64,000 nucleotides of DNA from an uncultured Sutterella sp. (GCA_900542195.1 UQNA01000006.1:8267-72266), one strand, 5' to 3'; shown: positions 39,585 through 48,358, counted from the stretch's first letter. A program made the numbers and translations. Notes: generated from the sequence alone by a model not told the origin.

Positions 39585-39638
39585 AAAACGGCTGTTCTTA
39601 ATTTTTCTCCCTTGACAGAAGAGAACAGCTGTTTTTAA
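39585..39638 (+). terminator. Terminator after the U32-family gene
   Basis: AAAACGGCTGTTCT (39585-39598) pairs with AGAACAGCTGTTTT (39622-39635) with one mismatch around a 23-base loop, then TT. The long stem ends the priA-U32 unit. Confidence 0.8.
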
Positions 39639-39774
39639 CATCTAATAACTTAGCACTTATACAGGAAGTGAATACTTGCTAGCACTTTAGAGATTCAGAT
39701 CCAAAAGTCTGTACTCCTTTCATATTCCAAGTTGGTTCTCTTGCTTAAAAGGTGAAAGATTTGTAGATAGACGT

Positions 39775-39803
39775 TTGCGAAAGCCTCTTCTGGCAATTAG
39801 AAT
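39775..39803 (+). promoter_or_regulatory. Sigma70-type promoter of the tRNA-Arg gene
   Basis: TTGCGA (39775-39780) and TAGAAT (39798-39803) are separated by exactly 17 bases and end 11 bases before the mature tRNA start, a normal layout for a tRNA promoter. Confidence 0.7.
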
Positions 39804-39814
39804 GACACTTTCTT

Positions 39815-39891
39815 GCACCTGTAGCTCACTTGGATAGAGTACTGCCCTCCGAAGGCAGGGGTAGTGGGTTCGATTCCCGCCAGGTGCGCCA
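39815..39891 (+). tRNA. tRNA-Arg (anticodon CCG)
   Basis: The 77-base gene folds as a cloverleaf: acceptor GCACCTG with CAGGTGC, D stem GCTC/GAGT, anticodon stem CTGCC/GGCAG with loop CTCCGAA, and T stem GTGGG/CCCGC with loop TTCGATT. The anticodon CCG reads CGG codons. The CCA end is encoded. A decayed integrase follows, marking it as a past integration site. Confidence 0.96.
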
Positions 39892-40063
39892 TAGTACTTT
39901 TTCTTAAATACTTTCTATGCCTTCATGTGGCCACATAAGTCTTGGTTACCAAGGGGCGTATCCAATTTTTTTAAAACTTAAAACGGCCATAAGAAGCTTT
40001 AAGACTCCGCAAATAGATTTCTAGCATGGTACACAAAGTGGTACACTTCAGGTAAATTTTTAA

Positions 40064-40204
40064 ATGCGTTCTACTTCCATGGCTAAACTAAGAGTAGCCG
40101 ACCTTCTCAAATCCCCTGACGGTTTTTATGTTGGCGAAAACGGTTTGTATCTATATGTAAGAGGAAGCTCCAGAACATGGCTTTACCGAAGCCTGCCTTG
40201 GTAG
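40064..40204 (+). pseudogene. Truncated tyrosine integrase (N-terminal DUF4102 remnant)
   Basis: A 46-codon frame (MRSTSMAKLRVADLLKSPDG... ending in TAG) resembles the arm-binding N-terminal domain of P4-type tyrosine integrases, with the DGFYVGENGLYLYVRGSSRTWLYR pattern (canonical DGxGLYLxVxPxGxKxWxFRY; quoted in part). The catalytic domain is absent. It lies 172 bases downstream of tRNA-Arg in the same orientation, and two GGTACAC repeats (40027-40047) lie just before it, as is common near such integrases. It marks a decayed integrative element. Confidence 0.7.
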
Positions 40205-40530
40205 CATCCTTGTACGTCTTAGATTCTGTAATCTTTTCTCTAAGCTCCCATCCCGTACATATTCTTGTCTAGCGGAACATATCTCGAAAAACATAAAACC
40301 GCGCAACTGACAGACTGGTTATCGGATAACCTTGCTTGATGAAAGAAATTTGAGTAACAGTTTTCATTTAGTTGGCCGCGCCCTAGAAAAATGCCTGATA
40401 TCTGGCCGCGGGTTTTCTATAGAAGTACAAAAGAGATTACCCATAAGTTTTGCATACTTATTTTTTATAATTCTTAGACCAAGTACTTTTAGGCGTTTAG
40501 TTTTTTTTATAAGAAGGTTCTGACGAAGTC
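40205..40530. other. Gap of decayed DNA downstream of the integrase remnant
   Basis: No intact gene is supported over 326 bases. A minus-strand stretch near 40150-40260 gives a protein-like reading (ELREKITESKTYKDATKAG) without start or family, consistent with a relic of the former element. I found no exact copy of the tRNA 3' end that would define the other attachment site. Confidence 0.35.
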
Positions 40531-41163
40531 ATGCTGTCAACGTTACTCACTATCGCAGGGGTACATATTATTGCTCTTGCTTCTCCTGGTCCCGATACTT
40601 TCATTGTCATGCAAACTGCTGCAAGTAAGTCTAGAAAAGAAGCCATGATGTGTGTTGTAGGGATTACTGTTGGAGTTGCGGTTTGGGCTGCTGTGTCTTT
40701 GTTGGGCCTGCAGTGGCTTTTTGATCAGTTTGCGTGGCTTCATAAGACCATTATGCTAATGGGCGGCATTTATTTGGGCTGGATGGGATTCAAGATTTTA
40801 AAGAGTTCATTAAAGGCCTCAACTTCAGCAGCAGGAGATTCTCCACTTGGCACTCAAGAGGCTAAGTCAAAGTCATTTCTGACGGGATTATTTACCAACC
40901 TTGCTAACGCGAAGGCTCTTGTGTACTTCAGCTCAGTTTTTGCTTTATTTATCAAGCCTGATATGGAGTGGACTCAGAGTCTCCCAATTTTCCTTTTAGT
41001 TATCGCGGAGACTTTCTTATGGTTTTCTTTTGTAGGTCTGTTAATCGGACTGCCCAAACCTAAGCGGATTTATCAAAGGGCCGGAAAATGGATTGACGGA
41101 GCATGTGGCGCAATATTTGGAGTATTCGGTGGCGGTCTAATTTACAGCGCCTTAAAAGAATAA
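40531..41163 (+). CDS. LysE/RhtB family amino acid exporter
   Basis: The 210-residue membrane protein has about six predicted spans and the family signature ASPGPDTFIVMQTAASKSRKEAM (quoted in part) at the N-terminus. LysE/RhtB proteins expel amino acids such as lysine, homoserine, threonine or leucine. Its GTALLGxxxG-type half is seen as GITVGVAVWAAVSLLG. It stands alone next to the integrase remnant, so it may have come with that element, but its base composition is not clearly different. It is convergent with the M20 hydrolase gene. Confidence 0.9.
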   Translation: MLSTLLTIAGVHIIALASPGPDTFIVMQTAASKSRKEAMMCVVGITVGVAVWAAVSLLGLQWLFDQFAWLHKTIMLMGGIYLGWMGFKILKSSLKASTSAAGDSPLGTQEAKSKSFLTGLFTNLANAKALVYFSSVFALFIKPDMEWTQSLPIFLLVIAETFLWFSFVGLLIGLPKPKRIYQRAGKWIDGACGAIFGVFGGGLIYSALKE

Positions 41164-41337
41164 CCTCTTCGTTAAAACTTTTGGACTCAGAGGCTGCTGA
41201 CAAATGGTTGGCAGGCTCTGTGCATTTAAGCAGAACTGGCACAAGTCTCTACTTGACTCGCTTGGCTGCACTGGACGTTACAAAAACTAAAAAGAGAGAA
41301 ATCTGAAGAGTCGCCCTGCTTTTCTTTGGGAAAGGAA

Positions 41338-41372
41338 AAAAGGCTGCTGGAACGGTTTATAAGCAGCCTTTT
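41338..41372. terminator. Bidirectional terminator between LysE and M20 genes
   Basis: AAAAGGCTGCT (41338-41348) pairs perfectly with AGCAGCCTTTT (41362-41372) around a 13-base loop. A and T runs on the two sides suit both converging genes. Confidence 0.85.
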
Positions 41373-41397
41373 GACTTTTGCGATGTTTGATTGTTGT

Positions 41398-42669
41398 CTA
41401 TTTAGTGCCGTTGAGCTTCAGAAGGCAGCCTTTAAAGATATCGAATGCAGTTTCCATACCTTTTTCGTCAAAATCAAATTCTCTCTGGTGATGCGCTGCA
41501 GTTCTGTCTGCTCCGACAACAAAGAACTCTGTTTTCCCGCCTCTAGCGCGTACTCGAGAGGCAAGAAGTGTGAAGTCTTCTGAGCATCCAATCTTCTTCC
41601 GTTCAACGACTTTATGGCAAGATGGCACTGATTTGGCAACTTCGGCCACGAGCGAAGCTAACTCATCATCATTTCTGAGTTCTCCGCCTTCACCTACTTT
41701 TTCAATTTCGTATTGAACATCGTAAGCAAGGGCGGTACCTTTGACGATTCTGCATGCTTGATCAACCATGAAATTATTGATTTCATCGCTCTCTCCGCGG
41801 ACTTCCATCTGAATAGTTGCATGGACCGGGATGACGTTTCTGCATTCGCCAGCCTTCATTAGCCCGACATTAATGCAGCCCAGTCCTTTGCCATGACGTG
41901 CCATTCCTAAAAGTTCACTTACAGTGGTGCATGCGCAGGCAAGAGCATTCCGGCCGAGGTGAGGACTCATCGTTGGATGGGCAGGAGCTCCTTTGAGATG
42001 TATGTCGAGCTTGGTCGTGGAGAGCAGACCGGTAGGATAAACACAGACTTCACCCGTCGGACACATCATTGCAAGATGAGCCCCTAATAGATACTGGACG
42101 TCATCAAGCAGTCCGCTGGCAGACTGTGCGGCGCCCCCTCTTACACCTTCTTCTGCAGGTTGGAAAATAAGCTTAACTCTGCCGGTTAGCTTGTCTTGGT
42201 TTTCTATTATCCAGTGGGCAAGATTTAAGCCAATAGATGTATGGCCGTCGTGACCGCATGAGTGCATTTCTCCCGGATGACATGAACGGAATTTTTCCTT
42301 ATTCGGCAAATGTTCTTCCTTGTCGGTCTCTTCAACACCTACACAGTCAATATCAAAGCGTAAGGCTGTGACAGGGCCCGGTCTGCCGGTGTCAAATTCT
42401 GCTATGCAGCCTGTGTATCCTTGCATTCTTTCTAAGGTTTCTTCCCTGACTCCCGAGTCGCGGGCTCTTTGAATGCTTTTTTCTACGAAAACCGGATCCC
42501 TGCCCATCACCTGATCTAAGCCAACTTGTTGGATTCCTGTATGAAGAGTCCAGCCTAAAGGATCGAGTGTTTCTATAATTTTTGCTGTCGTTTTGAATTC
42601 TCCCCAACCCATTTCCGGAATTTTGTGGAGTTCGCGACGAATTCGAACCAAATTTTCTTGATAGTTCAT
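41398..42669 (-). CDS. M20 family amidohydrolase (AbgA/AbgB-like)
   Basis: The 423-residue cytoplasmic zinc hydrolase has the M20D blocks LRFDIDCVGVEE, MHSCGHDGHTSIGL (metal ligands His and Asp) and IFQPAEEGVRGGAAQSASG with the catalytic Glu pair. The insertion after the N-terminal helix (residues about 50-85) is typical of p-aminobenzoyl-glutamate hydrolase subunit A and related indole-acetyl-amino acid hydrolases. It is 12 bases downstream of a DcuC-type carrier gene, so carrier and hydrolase likely form a uptake-and-cleavage unit for an N-acyl amino acid or dipeptide. The specific substrate is unknown. Confidence 0.92.
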   Translation of the reverse strand: MNYQENLVRIRRELHKIPEMGWGEFKTTAKIIETLDPLGWTLHTGIQQVGLDQVMGRDPVFVEKSIQRARDSGVREETLERMQGYTGCIAEFDTGRPGPVTALRFDIDCVGVEETDKEEHLPNKEKFRSCHPGEMHSCGHDGHTSIGLNLAHWIIENQDKLTGRVKLIFQPAEEGVRGGAAQSASGLLDDVQYLLGAHLAMMCPTGEVCVYPTGLLSTTKLDIHLKGAPAHPTMSPHLGRNALACACTTVSELLGMARHGKGLGCINVGLMKAGECRNVIPVHATIQMEVRGESDEINNFMVDQACRIVKGTALAYDVQYEIEKVGEGGELRNDDELASLVAEVAKSVPSCHKVVERKKIGCSEDFTLLASRVRARGGKTEFFVVGADRTAAHHQREFDFDEKGMETAFDIFKGCLLKLNGTK

Positions 42670-42681
42670 TGAAGTTCTCCT

Positions 42682-43947
42682 CTAAACCATAGTTAAGGCT
42701 ACAAAGATGACAGCTATGAGCATTGGGAGCCAAAGCCGTTTCGTTAAATCAATAGGATTAATTGATGCTAAGCCGCAAATAACGATTGCAACGCCTGAGA
42801 TAGGACTCATCGTTCTGCCTAAGGCTCCGGAAAGTGCCGCCATCATTCCAAGCGTGGGAATTTCCATTCCGAATTCTTGTGCGTGAGGTGTAACTGCTTC
42901 GTTGAAAGCAAATGCAGCTGCGTCTCCGGAGCCTGTAATGACTCCCATTACAAATGGACCGATTGAGCCGCCCCAGCGAGCAATTTCATTGGATTGTTTA
43001 AGTACATTGATGAAAGCATCAATAAGACCGCATGTCTTTAGGCCTGCCGCGAAAACGCCTGCGGAAATGATGATGCCTAAAACTTGGCCATAGCCTTTTC
43101 CCATCCCTGTGAAGAAATTCTTTGAAAAGGTTTGAGGATTGACTCTAGAAACTATCAGAGTGTAGATGGCGCCGATAACCATCGCTTGGGCAACCCCAGT
43201 TTTTAATGATGGGATCCATAAGTTGCCGATGACCAGAATAGCAACCGGAATTAAAGGCGCCAAGGCTTTAAAGAGACTTATTTCTTGAATCGAAGTTCCT
43301 TCTTCAACCAACTTTTGTTCTTGGGTGCTGTCAGCTCCATAATCTTTCATAATCCAGCACATGACGGTCACGCCGATGACTGCAATTGCGCCGCATACCA
43401 GCGTGTAATTCATGTGGACGCCTATGGTCTGCATGACGCTTAAGCCTGAGATCTTCGCAACATAAGCATTGTGAGAGAGGCCCGGTGAGAGCATCGAACC
43501 AAAGGTTCCCGCTAAGATTGCTGCACCGGCGGCCTGAGGGGAAACTTTTGCTCTCAAGAGAAGTGGAATTAGAGTAGGACCAACCGCAGCCGCACACCCT
43601 GCAGCAGAAGGAATTGCAATGCAGATGAAGTATGTAAGGGCAGTCGTGGCCGGGACCAGAAGGAAGCCAAATTTTGAAAGAGGTGCAGATAAAAGTTTAA
43701 CTAAATGGACATCACACTCTGTCATCTGAATGACCATGGCGAAACCCATTGAGGAGCAGATAGCAAGAATCAGGCCATTATTGGTCATCGACTTTGCAAA
43801 TGCATCTAGCGCTCCCATGGGCTGTAAAGAGATACAGGCCAAGAATAAACCTGCTGTTATTAATACGAGCTTAGTCTCATATCGTTTGATTAATGCCCAA
43901 ACAGTAACGAGGACGACAGCTATTCCAATCCAAGCAGTGATTGACAT
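42682..43947 (-). CDS. DcuC-family carrier
   Basis: The 421-residue protein has about 12 spans. Family-typical segments include AIPSAAGCAAAVGPTLIPLLLRAKVSPQAAGAAI (quoted in part) and VMGVITGSGDAAAFAFNEAVTPHA near residue 335, matching DcuC/DcuD proteins, which move C4-dicarboxylates under anaerobic conditions. Next to an M20 hydrolase the real cargo may be a peptide-like or acyl-amino acid rather than a dicarboxylate, as with AbgT-type partners; this is inference. It is divergent from a pair of LysR genes. Confidence 0.88.
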   Translation of the reverse strand: MSITAWIGIAVVLVTVWALIKRYETKLVLITAGLFLACISLQPMGALDAFAKSMTNNGLILAICSSMGFAMVIQMTECDVHLVKLLSAPLSKFGFLLVPATTALTYFICIAIPSAAGCAAAVGPTLIPLLLRAKVSPQAAGAAILAGTFGSMLSPGLSHNAYVAKISGLSVMQTIGVHMNYTLVCGAIAVIGVTVMCWIMKDYGADSTQEQKLVEEGTSIQEISLFKALAPLIPVAILVIGNLWIPSLKTGVAQAMVIGAIYTLIVSRVNPQTFSKNFFTGMGKGYGQVLGIIISAGVFAAGLKTCGLIDAFINVLKQSNEIARWGGSIGPFVMGVITGSGDAAAFAFNEAVTPHAQEFGMEIPTLGMMAALSGALGRTMSPISGVAIVICGLASINPIDLTKRLWLPMLIAVIFVALTMV

Positions 43948-44048
43948 AGATTTCTCCTTAAGATTTTATAAATTGAATTTTTAGCTTCTGCGTGGATTTC
44001 GGTAAGGCCAAAATATGCTACATTGTTTTTGCTATTACGGAACAGAGT

Positions 44049-44966
44049 ATGAAACGCGTTGATTTCATTGAAATTCTTTATTCATTTTTATGTTTGGAAA
44101 AACATAGAAACTTTCAGTCAGCTGCTGAAGAGCTGAATGTTTCGAAATCGACCTTGTCTCGTAGGATGACGATGTTGGAAAAAGAGCTGGGTGAAGTGCT
44201 TTTCATCCGAGACTCTACTCCAATCGGATTGACCGAACATGGAACGAAGTTTCTAAGAGATGCGCTGAGTATTAAGCAGAAATACGAATTACTAAACGAA
44301 CCGACAGAGAGCTCGTCAGTAAGTCCAAAAGGAACTGTCTATATATCGGCACCTAGCGCAATTGGGAACGGCCTTTTAATTGGGTGGATAAAACAATTTC
44401 AGAACATCTACCCGGAAATTATTATTGATTTAACCCTGACGCTTGGCCCAGTAAGAATTCTTGCGCCGGAGTGCGATATTCGAATCAACCACGGCTTGTT
44501 TCCTTGCGAACGAGTTCTTGTAAGGCCGTTAGGAAGCATGCTTCGAACTATGGTAGCTTCCGAAAAATATCTTTCTGAAAAAGGACTGCCAAAAACTCCT
44601 TTCGATCTGGAACAACATAATTTGTTAGGCGGAAATGACTTGATCGCAGATTCAAAGCTTGTTTTGCGATCAAAAAACGAAGTGGTAACCGTTCCATATT
44701 TTCCAAGACTCAGGTTGAAAGATCATGTGGCAGCCCGCACGGCCGCAATATGCGGACTAGGAATTTCTGTACATGCATTTCAATACGATACCTGGGAATA
44801 TGTGAAGAGAGGACAACTATGTGAAGTGCTTCCGGAATGGACACCTGAGCCAAGCCCGGTGTCTCTCCTGCTTCCTCAGAATAAAACCTTATCTTCGGCT
44901 TCACGGACTTTAGCGGATTTTATAGAGGAGAGATGGAAGTCCCATCCTCATTTGACACATGCCTAA
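44049..44966 (+). CDS. LysR-family transcriptional regulator, first of a tandem pair
   Basis: From ATG 44049 the protein has 305 residues: a winged helix-turn-helix (FQSAAEELNVSKSTLSRRMTMLEKELGEVLFIR, quoted in part; about residues 16-60) and a LysR substrate domain. An upstream in-frame GTG at 43992 would add 19 residues with no family match, so I prefer 44049. It is divergent from the DcuC-M20 unit with a gap of about 100 bases and probably controls it. The next gene overlaps its end by eight bases. Confidence 0.88.
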   Translation: MKRVDFIEILYSFLCLEKHRNFQSAAEELNVSKSTLSRRMTMLEKELGEVLFIRDSTPIGLTEHGTKFLRDALSIKQKYELLNEPTESSSVSPKGTVYISAPSAIGNGLLIGWIKQFQNIYPEIIIDLTLTLGPVRILAPECDIRINHGLFPCERVLVRPLGSMLRTMVASEKYLSEKGLPKTPFDLEQHNLLGGNDLIADSKLVLRSKNEVVTVPYFPRLRLKDHVAARTAAICGLGISVHAFQYDTWEYVKRGQLCEVLPEWTPEPSPVSLLLPQNKTLSSASRTLADFIEERWKSHPHLTHA

Positions 44967-45894
44967 GAAAAGAACAACGATTATCCAGTGGCGCTGCTTT
45001 ACAGAGGCAGTAAACTGCGGAAGTATGCTGAAGGCCTCAGAGATTCTTCAGATGGAGGTTTCGGAAGTTAGCCAACAAATCAAAGTATTAGAAGAAACCT
45101 TAGGAGAGACTCTGCTGGAAAGAAATCAACGAGGAGTTCGTCCAACGTGGGCCGGCCAAAAGAGGTTAAATGCGGCTAAAGAACTCATTCGTTTGATCGA
45201 AGAAGTCTTTCGAAAAAAGACGGCTAAAAGGACAAGTTTGCGAGTTGCAGTGCCGGTTTCCATTGGAAGATTGTTTTTAGATTGGATTGGACAATTCGAA
45301 AAGGAATTGGGCGAGAGCGCCTCTATTGAAGTTATCCAGTTTGTAGAAAACTCACCTTATGATTTATGGAGTTTCGATTTGTTCATCTGCAAAGATACGT
45401 TGCCCAATGAAAGAATCATTGCGCGGACATTGGGAGGAGTCGAAAGAGTCATCTGTGCCTCTCCGAGCCTCTTTAAGAACGGAGGGCTTCCGAAATTTCC
45501 TGAAGAGCTTTTGGAATTCCCTTTGGCCATGAGACAAGGAAAAGAAGAGTTGCTGAGTACGAATACTGAAAAAATGCGAATTAAAACAAGTCCTCAATTT
45601 TTGGTTAACTCTTCTTCGGCTTTAATTGACACGGCTGTTTTAGGTCATGCCATAGCGGTTGGGGTTCCTCTGTGGGCAATCAAAGAAGAATTGGCTACCG
45701 GAAAATTGCTCAGAATTCTACCGGAGTGGAAGTTGGAGCCAGCGGTGGTTTGGGCTGTATGGAAACCGCAGGAAGGCAAAAATCCAATGACGAAGAAGTT
45801 GTATTCGTATTTTCAGGAACGCTGGAGAACGGAGCCCGGATTAATAAACGATGCTACAGAAAATCTCCAATCTACCTACACTGGTTTTCATTGA
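44959..45894 (+). CDS. LysR-family transcriptional regulator, second of a tandem pair
   Basis: The 311-residue protein has an N-terminal HTH (MLKASEILQMEVSEVSQQIKVLEETLGETLLERN, quoted in part) and a substrate-binding domain with the family ending that contains AVVWAVWKPQEG. Its start overlaps the preceding LysR gene by eight bases, so the two are translationally coupled. The two proteins are related but clearly divergent, so this is an old duplication or a pairing of two LysR lineages. They may form heteromers or answer to two ligands at the same divergent promoter. Confidence 0.88.
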   Translation: MPKKRTTIIQWRCFTEAVNCGSMLKASEILQMEVSEVSQQIKVLEETLGETLLERNQRGVRPTWAGQKRLNAAKELIRLIEEVFRKKTAKRTSLRVAVPVSIGRLFLDWIGQFEKELGESASIEVIQFVENSPYDLWSFDLFICKDTLPNERIIARTLGGVERVICASPSLFKNGGLPKFPEELLEFPLAMRQGKEELLSTNTEKMRIKTSPQFLVNSSSALIDTAVLGHAIAVGVPLWAIKEELATGKLLRILPEWKLEPAVVWAVWKPQEGKNPMTKKLYSYFQERWRTEPGLINDATENLQSTYTGFH

Positions 45895-45995
45895 GTTACC
45901 TATCTAGACAAAGTTACTTTGAATGTGCGTGATATGGGCAATTTTGGTACGCGAAATAATATTAAAATTCGCAAATCAACTATTAAGGAACCGCT

Positions 45996-46403
45996 GTGAA
46001 GTTACCTACAAATATTGAGTTTCACAATAAATCGAAGATTATGAATATCTCCTATCCTGACGGAGATTACGAACTGACATATGAATTCCTGCGCGTTTTT
46101 TCTCCTTCCGCAGATGTTCAAGGACATACTCCGGATCAAGCAAAACTTCAGGTCGGGAAGCGTGACGTGACTATTGTCGACGTTGCTCCGGTTGGAGAAT
46201 ACGCTCTGAAATTAACTTTCTCCGACGGCCACGATTCCGGCATCTACAGCTGGGAATGGTTGGAAGATCTCGGTAAAAATAAAGAAGCTCTCTGGGCAGC
46301 TTACCTCGAAGATCTGAAGGAAGCAGGTGCCAGCCGCGACCCTAATGATCCGGCTAATGAACCATTCAAGGAAAAACCAAAATCTAAGTGCTCAGGCCAT
46401 TAA
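45996..46403 (+). CDS. DUF971 domain protein (gamma-butyrobetaine hydroxylase-like N-terminal)
   Basis: The 135-residue protein starts at GTG 45996 with AAGGAA upstream. It shows the DUF971 core: ISYPDGDYELTYEFLRVFSPSADVQGH and the ALKLTFSDGHDSGIYSWEWL block (quoted in part), which in eukaryotic BBOX/TMLHE forms the N-terminal domain. The function of stand-alone bacterial copies is poorly known; they often accompany Fe-S or ubiquinone genes. Here it precedes ubiE by three bases, an arrangement common in betaproteobacteria. The C-terminal KSKCSGH tail has a Cys and His that could bind metal. Confidence 0.88.
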   Translation: MKLPTNIEFHNKSKIMNISYPDGDYELTYEFLRVFSPSADVQGHTPDQAKLQVGKRDVTIVDVAPVGEYALKLTFSDGHDSGIYSWEWLEDLGKNKEALWAAYLEDLKEAGASRDPNDPANEPFKEKPKSKCSGH

Positions 46404-46406
46404 TCG

Positions 46407-47186
46407 ATGAATAAAGAAGTTAACAGCCAAATGCCGGATAAAAAAACAAACGAACACTTGACGGATTTTGGCTATCAGACCATCCCTGAAGAGGAAAAAG
46501 AGAGTCACGTAAAAGAAGTTTTCGACGAAGTGGCCCCTAAGTACGACATCATGAATGACGTACTTTCCTTCGGCATGCATAGACTGTGGAAAAAATATAC
46601 CGTTGACAAAGCTGCCGTTAAACCCGGCATGAATGTTCTCGATATTGCCGGAGGAACCGGAGATCTCTCAATTGCTATGGCCGATAAAATCGGTGACGGC
46701 AAGCTTTGGCTTACCGATATTAATCTTAGTATGCTGAGAATCGGCAAGAAACGCATGAAGGAACATCATTTCGACGCTTACTACACGACTTGCGATGCAG
46801 AGGCTCTTCCGTTTCCTGATGATTATTTTGACGTTATTACCGTCGCCTTCGGTTTGCGCAATATGACCCACAAAGACAGAGCATTAAAAGAAATGCTCAG
46901 AGTGTGTAAACCCGGTGGAAAAGTGATGGTTCTAGAGTTCTCTAAACCGGACAAGTGGCTTGCCCCGTTTTACGATTTTTATTCTTTTAAATTAATGCCT
47001 TGGATTGCGGCTAAGATCACCGGGAAGGCTGAAAATTATCGTTACCTGGTTGAGTCCATCCGCATGCACCCCGATCAGCTCACTCTTGCTACAATCATGC
47101 AAAATGTCGGGATGAAAAATGTCTCCTGGACAAATTTAACTTTTGGAATTACAGCTCTCCATATTGGATATAAAGAAAAATCTTAA
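46407..47186 (+). CDS. ubiE: Demethylmenaquinone/ubiquinone methyltransferase UbiE (MenG)
   Basis: UbiE uses S-adenosylmethionine for the C-methylation that completes menaquinone (and a step of ubiquinone). The 259-residue protein has the family N-terminal HVKEVFDEVAPKYDIMNDVLSFGMHRLWK and the SAM motif VLDIAGGTGDLSI near residue 72, with both UbiE signature blocks (quoted in part). Given menB and menE at 59-61 kb, menaquinone is the likely product in this organism. It shares a unit with the DUF971 gene. Confidence 0.95.
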   Translation: MNKEVNSQMPDKKTNEHLTDFGYQTIPEEEKESHVKEVFDEVAPKYDIMNDVLSFGMHRLWKKYTVDKAAVKPGMNVLDIAGGTGDLSIAMADKIGDGKLWLTDINLSMLRIGKKRMKEHHFDAYYTTCDAEALPFPDDYFDVITVAFGLRNMTHKDRALKEMLRVCKPGGKVMVLEFSKPDKWLAPFYDFYSFKLMPWIAAKITGKAENYRYLVESIRMHPDQLTLATIMQNVGMKNVSWTNLTFGITALHIGYKEKS

Positions 47187-47199
47187 TAAAGGAAATGGA

Positions 47200-48144
47200 A
47201 TGAAAAAATTTCTTGCTGCTCTTCTGATTGGCCTCTCTCTGGTCACATTTACGCTGGATGCGTCAGCAGCTCGTCTTGGCGGCGGTGCAAGCTTCGGCCG
47301 TTCTATGTCCGTACCTAAAGCCTCCCCGTCTTTCCCAAAGGCAGCTCCTTCCACAGCAAAACGTCCGTCAGCTGCACCTGCAGCCGGTGCAGCCGCAGCG
47401 GCTAAATCCGGCGGTCTCGGACGCAGCCTCTTAATCGGTGCTGCTACAGCTCTCGGCTTCATGGCTCTTGCTAATATGCTTGGCCTTGGTGAAGGCTTTG
47501 CCCAGATTCTCATGTTCTTGGCTTTGGCTGCGCTTGCTCTCTTCGCCTTCAGATTCTTTGCCGCGAAGAAAGCCGCTTCCTCTGCAGGCAATTCGTCGCA
47601 GAATTCAACAAACATTTTCCAACGACCCTCCCAGCCTGAACCTTATTCGGCTCCGGAGCCAATGCAGAAAGAAGCTTCTAATCCGTTCTCCGGAATGGCT
47701 TCAAGACCGGGTTCCGCTATGGATGAGTTCTCTGATTCTCCTTCCACAGGCGCTCAGAGCTCTGACTCTTCTTTTGAAGTTCCTGCAGAATTCGACAAAG
47801 AGGCTTTCCTCCAGATGTCTACTTCTTACTTCAAGATGCTCCAAGGTGCTTGGGACAGCGGCGATATGGACAATCTGTCTAATTACTGTACGGACGATAT
47901 GTTCATTGAACTGACCCACAGACGTCGTGAGATTAAGGGTGCTAACGTCACAATGATCCTGTCCTTGACACCTTCTCTGGCTGGTTTCGAAACAACTCCG
48001 ACAGAGTACGTTGCCTCTGTTCTCTTTGAAGGCAAACTCAATGAAAACGGCGAGCCGACAGATGTCAAAGAAATTTGGAACCTTGTCAAACCTCGCGAAG
48101 GTAAATCCGGTTGGCTGTTAGCCGGTATTGAACAGGCCGAATAA
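47200..48144 (+). CDS. Tim44-domain protein with signal/anchor and low-complexity linker
   Basis: From ATG 47200, preceded by AAAGGAAATGG, the protein has 314 residues. A signal peptide (MKKFLAALLIGLSLVTFTLDASA) is followed by an Ala/Pro/Ser-rich linker, a hydrophobic stretch with two likely spans (about residues 90-135), a second Ser/Pro-rich linker and a C-terminal Tim44-like domain (about 200-312, with FDKEAFLQMSTSYFKMLQGAWDSGD; quoted in part). Such proteins are common in betaproteobacteria after ubiE; the role is unclear, possibly membrane protein biogenesis. An upstream in-frame start would overlap ubiE and hide the signal peptide. Confidence 0.88.
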   Translation: MKKFLAALLIGLSLVTFTLDASAARLGGGASFGRSMSVPKASPSFPKAAPSTAKRPSAAPAAGAAAAAKSGGLGRSLLIGAATALGFMALANMLGLGEGFAQILMFLALAALALFAFRFFAAKKAASSAGNSSQNSTNIFQRPSQPEPYSAPEPMQKEASNPFSGMASRPGSAMDEFSDSPSTGAQSSDSSFEVPAEFDKEAFLQMSTSYFKMLQGAWDSGDMDNLSNYCTDDMFIELTHRRREIKGANVTMILSLTPSLAGFETTPTEYVASVLFEGKLNENGEPTDVKEIWNLVKPREGKSGWLLAGIEQAE

Positions 48145-48171
48145 CAGCCTCTAAGAAAAATAAATTTTTGC

Positions 48172-48209
48172 AGCCCACATTCAAATTTGGATGTGGGTTT
48201 CGTTTTTTT
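48172..48209 (+). terminator. Terminator after the Tim44-domain gene
   Basis: CCCACATTC (48174-48182) pairs with GGATGTGGG (48189-48197) with one mismatch, then TTTCG and a T7 run. It ends the DUF971-ubiE-Tim44 unit. Confidence 0.88.
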
Positions 48210-48358
48210 CGCAACAGACTCTCTCGCTTTTATGAACGTTGGGTAATTATTGGTTTGAATCCGGCGTTTTTAAATTAAAATTAATCAATTAAACCTAAGT
48301 TTTTTTCTCCTGTCGATTAAAGCCGGCAGTTTCCGTTTTTTAAGGAAAAACAAAACTA

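Noticed and set aside
40332..40523. 63-codon plus-strand frame before the LysE gene
   Set aside because: Composition is dominated by Phe, Arg and Leu with no family resemblance or ribosome binding site; it lies in decayed sequence after the integrase relic.
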